NCBI RefSeq assembly: GCF_007741475.1
Contig: NZ_CP036261.1
Span: forward strand, 2,356,001 to 2,420,000
DNA length: 64,000 nucleotides
Direction of reading: 5' to 3'
Source of the DNA: Rosistilla ulvae
GTDB lineage: Bacteria; Planctomycetota; Planctomycetia; Pirellulales; Pirellulaceae
Of the stretch, positions 47,917-56,000 are shown in pieces. The position numbers were made by a program, and so were the translations under genes. Numbering within the stretch: position 1 is the first letter of the stretch; the number at the start of each line of letters is the position of its first letter. The notes under the pieces are model-generated. The model did no database searches. It was not told where the DNA came from and saw only the letters and a list, made by a program, of their open reading frames with translations.

Positions 47917-50351
47917 AGATCAGTACGAAAACCAAACTGACGGCAAGCATCGTGCTGTTATGTGTCTCGGCCATCTTGGTTGCAAGTCTGGCCGATTTGA
48001 TCCCCGATGAACGCAAACTGCGGTCTCAGGGACGCGTCGATATGTGTGAGTCGTTGGCAACCAGCGTGACGTTCTTGGTAAGCAAACGCGAGTTTGCCCA
48101 AGCGCAAACACAGCTCGAACTGTTCGCTGATCGATACGAAGACGTTGTCTCGACGGGTTTGCGATATCACAACGGAGCGATCGTCGCCCAGACGGGGAAC
48201 CACGAAGTCGACTGGCAACGTGGCGTGAGCAATCGCGAGGATGGTTGTTATGTCGTCACGATCGATTCGCACAATGGTCGCTGGGGAGAATTGGAACTGC
48301 AATTCACACCCCTGTACGCAGGCATTCACCGGTACATCAGCGGTTCGTTGTTGAAACTGCTGGCGTTGGTCGTGCCGCTGTTGACCGTCGTCTGCCACTT
48401 CCATTTCAATCGCATCCTCCGATTCCTGGACCCCAAACGCGTCGTCCCCAATCGCGTCCGCCAGACCTTGGACAGTTTTGCCGAAGGGGTCGTGTTGTTG
48501 GACGCCGACGATCGGATCGTGTTGGCCAACGACGCCTTTACCAAATATCTGCAGCGTCCGATCGATGCGTTGCTGGGAATCAAATTTTCCGAATTGCCAT
48601 TGGAATCGACCGAAGAGGGGAAGCGAGGGCTCGCGTCGCTGTGGCACGACGCTCGCAACGATGCCGATCTGCGAGGCGTGACGACCAAGTTGATCGATGA
48701 CGCGGGGAATGCGACGGCGATCTTTTCGGTCAACGTGACCCCCGTGCTCGATGACGCCGGCAATTACCAAGGCTTGATGGCCGCGTTCGCCGACGTCACG
48801 CCTTTGGAACGCAAACGCGCCCAGTTGGCCAGGACGCTGGAGGATCTGCATCGGTCCAAACAAGAGATCAGCAATCAGAACAAAGAACTGCGTTATCTGG
48901 CGACACGCGATCCGTTGACCGCGTGCCTGAATCGGCGCACCTTCTTCGAACTGTTTGACGACCATTGGAATCGGGCGGAAACCGATGGCGTGCCGCTGTG
49001 CGCGATGATGGTCGACATCGATTTCTTCAAACCGATCAACGACACTTACGGTCACAGCATGGGAGACGAAGTGCTGCGACAAACCGGCGAACTGCTGAAC
49101 TCCTTGGCTCGCGAGGAAGATGTCGTCTGTCGTTATGGTGGCGAAGAATTCAGCATTTTGATGCCTGGCGCGACGCTTTGCGACGCCGAAGCGGCAGCGG
49201 AACGCATCCGGGTTCGGATGGGCGAGCTGCAGTTTCCCGAGTTTTCGATCACCGCCAGTATCGGTTTGTCGGGATTTGCATTGGGGGCTAGCGATCCGCA
49301 GGGAATGTTGGACCAAGCCGACAAATGCTTGTATGTCGCCAAACGCAATGGCCGCAACAAGGTAGTTCGCTTCGACACGGTCCCGGCCGATCTGGTGGTC
49401 GACGAATCGAAGATCGATCGTTCCAAGCCCGAACCGACATCCTCAACAGCACCGGCGATTCCCTTCCCAGCCGTCTCGGCTTTGCTGTCGGCGATGTCGT
49501 ACCGCGACAGCCAGACCGCGCAACATTCGATCCGCGTTTCCAACACCGCCGCGTTGCTGGCCCAACGCGTGCTCAGCCCGCGCGAGGTGTACGTGGTCGA
49601 AATCGCCGCGTTGCTGCACGACATCGGTAAGATCGGCGTTCCCGACGCGATTCTGTTGAAGCCCGGGCCGCTGACAAAAGAAGAATGGATGCAGATGGAA
49701 AGACACGATCGAATCGGTGTGGAGATCATCAACAAATCGTTCAAGCACCCGCGGCTAACCGACATCGTCCGCTACCATCACGTTCGCTTCGACGGCAGCG
49801 GCGGCAACCCAGGGGATCCGGTTGGCGATGCGATTCCGATCGGCGCAAGGATCTTGACGATCGTCGATTCGTTTGATGCGATGATCTCCGATCGCCCCTA
49901 TCGCAAAGGGATGTCGATAGCCGATGCGATCGCCGAATTGCGCCGCTGTTCGGGAACGCAATTCGATCCCGAACTTGTGCAAATCTTTGTCGAGGTGTTG
50001 GAAGCGCGGGGGGCGACGCAACAGATCGACAGTCAGGAATCGATGTCCAATGAAATGATCCTGTCGATTGGCGAACAGGTGGAATGCCTGATCGATGCCG
50101 CCGACGCGGGGGACCGCAAAACCTTCGTCGCTCTCGTCGAACGGCTGCGATTGACCGCCGAACATTCCCATGTCGAATCGCTTTCCCAAGCGGCCCGCAA
50201 CGCGATCGCAGTCGTCAACGAAGACGAACAATTGCAAAACTTGGTCGAACAGTCGTTTGAATTACTGACGGTTTGTCGATCGATGCGGTCGAAGATTGCC
50301 TCGCACGATCTCGATCTCGAACCCGCCGCCGGAGCGGTAAACGATGCGTAA
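47913..50351 (+). CDS. Membrane GGDEF/HD-GYP-type c-di-GMP protein
   Basis: 812 residues from the ATG at 47913, which overlaps the giant gene's stop and has GAGGCGAAAA upstream. Membrane helices at ~10-28 and ~145-165 enclose a periplasmic sensor region of ~115 residues. A PAS domain (~183-300) leads to a GGDEF domain whose active site reads GGEEF (409-413), as in working diguanylate cyclases. The HD domain follows with HSIRVSNTAAL and HDIGK (569-573); the HD-GYP signature region is HHVRFDGSGGNPG (622-634), so the GYP part is altered. The C-terminal ~100 residues are helical and Hpt-like. It may make and/or break c-di-GMP in response to a periplasmic signal. Translation coupling to the surface protein suggests that it regulates its export, attachment or release, by analogy with LapD-type control; this is inference. 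Confidence 0.88.
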   Translation: MKISTKTKLTASIVLLCVSAILVASLADLIPDERKLRSQGRVDMCESLATSVTFLVSKREFAQAQTQLELFADRYEDVVSTGLRYHNGAIVAQTGNHEVDWQRGVSNREDGCYVVTIDSHNGRWGELELQFTPLYAGIHRYISGSLLKLLALVVPLLTVVCHFHFNRILRFLDPKRVVPNRVRQTLDSFAEGVVLLDADDRIVLANDAFTKYLQRPIDALLGIKFSELPLESTEEGKRGLASLWHDARNDADLRGVTTKLIDDAGNATAIFSVNVTPVLDDAGNYQGLMAAFADVTPLERKRAQLARTLEDLHRSKQEISNQNKELRYLATRDPLTACLNRRTFFELFDDHWNRAETDGVPLCAMMVDIDFFKPINDTYGHSMGDEVLRQTGELLNSLAREEDVVCRYGGEEFSILMPGATLCDAEAAAERIRVRMGELQFPEFSITASIGLSGFALGASDPQGMLDQADKCLYVAKRNGRNKVVRFDTVPADLVVDESKIDRSKPEPTSSTAPAIPFPAVSALLSAMSYRDSQTAQHSIRVSNTAALLAQRVLSPREVYVVEIAALLHDIGKIGVPDAILLKPGPLTKEEWMQMERHDRIGVEIINKSFKHPRLTDIVRYHHVRFDGSGGNPGDPVGDAIPIGARILTIVDSFDAMISDRPYRKGMSIADAIAELRRCSGTQFDPELVQIFVEVLEARGATQQIDSQESMSNEMILSIGEQVECLIDAADAGDRKTFVALVERLRLTAEHSHVESLSQAARNAIAVVNEDEQLQNLVEQSFELLTVCRSMRSKIASHDLDLEPAAGAVNDA

Positions 50352-50532
50352 GGATGCTGAAAAGCGACGCCGATGGTAGCGATCATTCGGACTGACCGCC
50401 GCGATTCGGAAGAGATCGTGGCGGTTTTCCTTAGGGGGCATAGACAGTTCCCTTTGCCTACGGGGCGATTCCGGTTACATTAACGGGCCGTTTAGAACAT
50501 TTGTCCGCATTCCGTTTTGTTGGAGCCAAGAA

Positions 50533-50622
50533 TTGGGAACGAAGAAAACAGGTAAGGGTCGTCGCAAAGTAGGTCGAAAGAAACGGCGTATGCGCGCGAA
50601 AATCCGCCATCGCAAGAAATAG
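50533..50622 (+). CDS. 29-residue basic protein, COX24/mS38 (AURKAIP1)-like
   Basis: Read by eye, TTG at 50533 with GGAG at 50522-50525 seven bases upstream. The chain starts MGTKKTGKGRRKVGRKKR and ends IRHRKK, with 16 Lys or Arg among 29 residues. The KKRRMRAKIRHRKK part matches the pattern of AURKAIP1/COX24 domain proteins (mS38 in mitochondria, a short C-terminal helix at the small-subunit decoding region), which are also annotated as very short planctomycete proteins. It should therefore be a ribosome-associated peptide. It lies 181 bp after the c-di-GMP gene and 418 bp before the outer membrane protein. Length, composition and the good ribosome binding site are the evidence; no homolog search was possible. 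Confidence 0.65.
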   Translation: MGTKKTGKGRRKVGRKKRRMRAKIRHRKK

Positions 50623-51040
50623 AACTCTTGGTTTGCTTGGGCAGATTGCCCTTCTGAACAAATCGGCACCGCTGCCACTATCTTGGCGTGCCGTTTCTCT
50701 TGTCAACGCGCTCGGTTATCTGTGTGGTAGCCGAACGGTCTCGTTGCGCACCCCGGTTGGTTGCTAGCGTCGATGGAATCGTTCAACTTTTCCTGAGCCT
50801 AGCGACCGGAATATGCGAACATGCAAGGCCAATTGTGCCGATAAGTCCGGTGGAAGTGGTCCCAACGAATGCAACGGCGCGTTGTTTCGTCGATCCGATT
50901 CGGAACGACCGGCTGTGGGGCCACAAGATGAACGGGGGGTGCGTTCAACACAATGCGTGTTCGTATTGTGCGCGGTGATCCTTTGCACCCCCGGAATCCC
51001 GGACGAGGCATGCAGCCTGGAAGCTGCGGAGAATCACGCG
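50623..51040. other. Intergenic region before the outer membrane protein
   Basis: 418 bp without a supported gene. The 50813 frame is open through the region, but the part before 51041 does not look like protein and contains no signal peptide. Its composition is GC-rich; no terminator or RNA is evident. Confidence 0.35.
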
Positions 51041-52576
51041 ATGCAAATTCGAGCGTTGACGACAACTGGGTTGTGCTTAAGCCTGATGTGGGCACTACTG
51101 ACCCCAAAGGCCGATGGGCAAATGCCTTCGATGCAAGGCCATCCCCCGATGGTTGCGCAAACCAGTTTTATGGTCCCCGAAAATATGCCGCCCGGGGTTT
51201 CACAGGCGATGTATCAACCGACCGGCCAGATGCCGCCAGGCGCTGTCGCTCAGGTCGGCTTCTTTGGCTCCGCCGGGGGCGGGGCGTGCGACTCGGCCTG
51301 CGATGGCTATTGCGGTCACGGCGGCAGTTGTGGATGCAGCAGCGGTTATGGCGGCGGCAGCTGTGGGTGTGGCGGCGGCGGCTGCGGGTGTGGCGGTTGC
51401 GGACCAGGCGGCCTTTTGGGGCAGATTTGCCAGGGAGATGGGCCACTCAACGGCCTGCAAAACCTGTGCTTATTCTGTCGCGGATCGGGCTGCAGTGTCT
51501 GCCAAGCTCCCAGCAACGCAGGCAACCTGCTGGGCTGTCTGGGGATGTTCGCACCTTATACTGAAGCGGGGCTGTGTTCCCAGCGATGGTTCGATTTCCA
51601 AGCCGAAGTGATGTTCCTATCGATGAACGGATCGTCGACCAACCAAGCGTTAACCAGCCTTGGCCAAGGTGTGGTCAACGGCGTGACGGGGCAGGTCGAT
51701 GCTAACATCGTGATGGGAACCGACAGCGTCGAATTCGATGAACTGGCCCCCGGTTTCCGGTTGACTGCCAGCATGATGTTTGGAGCCGGTGGCAATATCG
51801 AAGCGACCTACTTTGGTTCGAACCACTTCTCGCAAGCCTATTCCGTGGTCGACCCAACCAACACCCTCTATTCGGCCTTCAGCAACTTTGGCACCGCACC
51901 GTTCGGCGGCTACGATGATACGGATCAATCGGCGGTTCAATCGCTGGTCAACAAGTCGGACATCCACAGCGGCGAGGTAAACTACCGCCGACGCTGGGTC
52001 GGACCGTACTGCCGCTTCCAAGGTTCGTGGTTGCTTGGTTTCCGCTACTTCGACGTCGACGAAGTCTTTAATTACGAGACACGCGATGCGATCAACCCGG
52101 CCGCCGCGGCGGCCAACCCCGACTTCTTCAGCAGTGCGACGCAAACTCGCAACGCGTTGGTTGGAGCCCAGTTGGGCGGCGATCTATGGTGGAACGTTCA
52201 CCCTGGAATCAACCTTGGAGTGGGGTGGAAGGGGGGAATCTTCGGAAACCGCGCCGAACAGGACACGCTGATTCGAGCCAATTCGATCAACAACCTCGGC
52301 GTTGCACAACTGCAAGAGAACGCCGCCGATTCGACCACCGCGTTGATGAGCGAACTGCAAGCACGGCTCGCCTACCGGCTGAGTTACTCTTGGACGTTTA
52401 CCGCCGCCTACTGGTTCATCGGTCTCGATGGCTTGGCATTGGGTGCTGGCAACGTGAACACATCCCAAGCATCGAATCTGTTCTCCAACCCTGCGGTACC
52501 ACGAGACGTCAGTGTCAACAACGACGATTCGTTGACGATGCACGGCTTCTCGATCGGCTTGGAACACCTTTGGTAA
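51041..52576 (+). CDS. Outer membrane beta-barrel protein with Gly/Cys-rich N-terminus
   Basis: 511 residues from the ATG at 51041 (GGAG about ten bases upstream), which puts a signal peptide (LTTTGLCLSLMWALLTPKADG) first; the open frame upstream is ignored. A Gly/Cys stretch of about 80 residues follows with repeated SCGC, GGSCGCGGGG and CGCGGCG motifs. The rest is a barrel: alternating beta segments such as FDFQAEVMFLSMNGSS, MFGAGGNIEATYFGSNHF, WLLGFRYFDVDEVFNYETR, NLGVGWKGGIFGN, and the ending TMHGFSIGLEHLW with the terminal aromatic of outer membrane proteins. It resembles the planctomycete BBP7-type barrel family, though I cannot confirm this without a search. The Cys-rich part may bind metal or crosslink to the wall or to the 8346 protein. 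A strong terminator follows. Confidence 0.8.
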   Translation: MQIRALTTTGLCLSLMWALLTPKADGQMPSMQGHPPMVAQTSFMVPENMPPGVSQAMYQPTGQMPPGAVAQVGFFGSAGGGACDSACDGYCGHGGSCGCSSGYGGGSCGCGGGGCGCGGCGPGGLLGQICQGDGPLNGLQNLCLFCRGSGCSVCQAPSNAGNLLGCLGMFAPYTEAGLCSQRWFDFQAEVMFLSMNGSSTNQALTSLGQGVVNGVTGQVDANIVMGTDSVEFDELAPGFRLTASMMFGAGGNIEATYFGSNHFSQAYSVVDPTNTLYSAFSNFGTAPFGGYDDTDQSAVQSLVNKSDIHSGEVNYRRRWVGPYCRFQGSWLLGFRYFDVDEVFNYETRDAINPAAAAANPDFFSSATQTRNALVGAQLGGDLWWNVHPGINLGVGWKGGIFGNRAEQDTLIRANSINNLGVAQLQENAADSTTALMSELQARLAYRLSYSWTFTAAYWFIGLDGLALGAGNVNTSQASNLFSNPAVPRDVSVNNDDSLTMHGFSIGLEHLW

Positions 52577-52628
52577 AATTCTCGCCGGTCGACCTCGAAC
52601 TGCGAAAATCGGACTTACAATAGTAATA

Positions 52629-52656
52629 AACGCCCAGGAAACTCCTGGGCGTTTTT
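52629..52656 (+). terminator. Rho-independent terminator after the barrel protein
   Basis: The stem CGCCCAGGA / TCCTGGGCG is followed by TTTTTT. It lies about 50 bp after the stop codon at 52576. Confidence 0.85.
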
Positions 52657-52826
52657 TCGTTGGTCGATTGGTGACGGACGTTCGTTGTCGAGGGCGAGAG
52701 GCCCGACAGAGCAGCAAATTGCAGCGTTTGACGGTAATTTCGAAAAATCGTGCGGGCTTGGAATCCGAAAATTCGGATCGACTGGAACTAACCTTCCGGT
52801 GCTGGCGTCGTAAACAATGCGTTTTG

Positions 52827-52854
52827 TTGACAGTGGGTAGGCCCGAATTAGAAT
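52827..52854 (+). promoter_or_regulatory. Predicted promoter of the giant metalloprotease gene
   Basis: TTGACA at 52827-52832 and TAGAAT at 52849-52854 are 16 bp apart. The same two boxes occur before acs with 18 bp spacing. A start near 52861 leaves a leader of about 210 nt. Confidence 0.5.
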
Positions 52855-53072
52855 CAGGTTCCCGGCTCATCGAAATCTACGTGAAAACACATCGTCTTGT
52901 CGATCACATGAAACCTTCCGGTTTCGATGCCCCATCGGATCAGCGATCCGTGATTTTGGATAACTTTGGTTGTTGACCAACCGTGCGGTCTGATCAGCAT
53001 CTGTAAACAAATACGTTTGATACGCTCGAGGTTTTGTCCGTGAAGGCAAAAAAGGCATTTTGGAGTCAGGCA

Positions 53073-56000
53073 ATGCGGCGTCGTTCGGATAAAAATCGCA
53101 AGCAACTGCGTCGGCGGCTGATTCAATGTGAGTCGCTGGAAGATCGTCGGTTGCTGGCACCGGTAGTCGTTTCCGAACTGGAGCCGAACAATTTTGTTCG
53201 CGACGCCCAAGTTCTGAATCTTGGCACCAACGCGGGAAAATCTCCCGAGGTGACCGTTTCGGCAACGTTCGACGGTGGAGCGCCCGATTATTACAAATTC
53301 GATCTTGCCGCGGGCGATGTCTTCAGCACACGGATCACCGTCGCTGCCAATAGCACCGGCTTCAACGATCTCGACGTCAGTCTGGGCAAGGTGAGCAGCA
53401 CCGGGATGTCGACCACCGAAGTGCGTGGCAACAACTCGTTGGGCGACCTCAGTCTTGTCGGGCAGGATCTTCTCCCTACCTCCTCTCCACTGCTGACCGG
53501 CGGCGATGTCTACTTCAACTTTGTGATTCCCGCCGATGGAACCTACAGCTTCCGCGTCGGCACGGGGAACTCGGGAGTCAATCCTGGGATCACGCCGATC
53601 GGCGGATACTCCCTGGAATTCCAGACGCTGCGATCGCCGCTTGAAGCCGAACCGATCGGCACGCATCAGATCCTGTTCCTCGATTTCGATGGCGGATTTG
53701 TCGATCTAAACGATCTCGACGAAACCCAGTTTGGTTCGGTCCGCCTGCCTTCGCTGGAACAATCGCTGGAAGCCCAAGGGTTCGAAGTGGGCAATGCGGA
53801 TCGGTTGATCGATCAGATCGTTGCTGAATTCGAAGCGAAATTCGGCTTCGTCGGCACTACCGGTCCTAACGGCGACTACTTCTCCACCTTCACACCAGGT
53901 GAATACGGGATCGAGATCCTTAACAGTCGCGATCACGAAGACCCGTGGGGCTTGCCCAACGTCAGCCGTTTGATGATGACGGGAACCCAAACCGACTTGG
54001 GAATTTTGGGTGCCCTCGGCATCGCACCATCGCTCGACATTGGAAACTTCGACACCGAAGAAACCGCCTTTATCTTCTCGGAAGATTTCTTCAGCGCGAC
54101 GGCTGTCGGCGATGTCCTGGCGATTCCACATTCGATCGGCGTGACAACGGCCGATCTGTTGGCCAAGTCGATCGCTTTGGTAGGGATCCACGAAGCAGGT
54201 CACTTCTTAGGACTGCGACATACGTCCAATACGAACTCCGCAGTCCAGATCATGGACACCGGAGGCAATCTTGCCGCTTTGGTAGGTGTCGGAAACGATG
54301 GGATTTATGGCACCGCGGACGATGTCGAGACGCATTTCGGCACCGACATCTACACACCGGGTGAATTAGATACGTTTGGAGTCCAAGATTCGATCAGCAC
54401 GCTTGCCTACAGTTTGGCAACCGGCACGGGCGGAGGCTCGATCAGCGGTCTGGTCTTCAGCGATACCAATGGAGATGGCCGCAGCACATCAGACATCGGC
54501 TTGGCGGGCGTGACCGTCTTCGGCGATCTCGATGGGGACGGCACTTTGGATGCGGGGGAACCTCGCGTGGTCACCGGCAGCGACGGCAGATATTCGCTTG
54601 GTGCGGTCGCCGGTTCGTTTAACATCATCGCTCAAGTCCCTAGCGGTTACGCGGCCTCTACACCCACTTCCGTCTTGGTGACATCGACCAGTGGCGCAAC
54701 GACGGGACCGAGTTTCGGATTCCAGAAAGTTGCCTTCGATATCACGGGTGTGAAGTGGAACGACATCAATGGCAATGGTATACAAGATGCCGGGGAACCC
54801 GGAATCGGTGGCGTCTACATCTACATCGACACCGATGGGGATGACCACATCGACCTGTTTGAACCACAAACGGTCACCGCGTCGGACGGCAGCTTCAGCC
54901 TCGATTTCCCCGGTGCAGGAAACTACACAGTACGCGAAGTCGTCGAACCTGGATTCCGTCAGACATATCCTGGCACAGCCTCAAACGGTGAACACAACGT
55001 CTTCTTTGACGGCACTCAAATAGTTCCCAACCAGAACTTGAACTTCGGCAATCAAGCCGCTCGCGACTTCGGCGACCTTCCCTCGCCTTATCCCACGCTG
55101 TTGAGCGCCAACGGTGCTAGCCACGGATTCAGCAGCACCCTTGGCCTGGGCGTGCTGACCGACATCGAATCCGATGGCATCCCATCGACCAATGCCGATG
55201 GAGATGACAACAACGGTAGCGATGACGAAGACGGAATCGTAATCGCTTCGCCGCTCGCCCCAGGATCGACAGCCGACTTTGTCGTCACCGCCCGCAACGC
55301 TGGGCAGACCGCATATTTGCAAGGCTGGATCGACTTCAACGAAGATGGTGTTTTTAGCTCCAGCGAACGGATCTTCACCAACCAAACGTTGATCAACGGG
55401 ACGCAAGTTCTCACCACCGGTATCACCGTTCCGGCGGGAACGACCGATGGGGATAAATACGCTCGCTTCCGCTACGGCCCCGAATTGAACTTGGGATCGA
55501 CCGGTTTCTCGACCGCGGGGGAAGTGGAAGATTATGTCTTCACCGTCCAAGCGACAACCGATCTGGCCCAGCCGGACTCGTACCTGGACGACACCCACCC
55601 AGCCCAACAAGACTTTACGGTTGCACGAAATTCGCTCGACGCGAGACTTCGCGTACTGGCGAACGATTCAACGTTTGACAGCACGATTTTCGTGGACTCT
55701 GTCCAGCCCAACCTGGATCCCAATGCAGGTCCCGTGACTACCGGGGCACTGATTATCGGTGAAGAGGGTCAATCGATTCTCTATACTCCGCGCACCGGAT
55801 TCACTGGCGAAGACTTCTTTTTCTACACAGTTAAAGTCGCATCGGGCGAGACTTTCACGACCTCGGTAACGGTCAACGTGGAATTGTTGAACGACCGTCC
55901 CGTTGCGGTCGACGACCTCTTCAACGTGCCGTTGAATGCGACCTCGATGACCTCGCTGGCAGTGCTTGCCAACGATTCGCCGAGCAACCTAGGTGGCATG

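Larger units (their letters stand above)
52577..53072. other. Intergenic region with terminator and promoter
   Basis: 496 bp between the outer membrane protein and the giant metalloprotease gene. It holds the terminator at 52629-52656 and a predicted promoter at 52827-52854. The remaining ~200 bp form a long leader with no recognised element. Confidence 0.4.
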
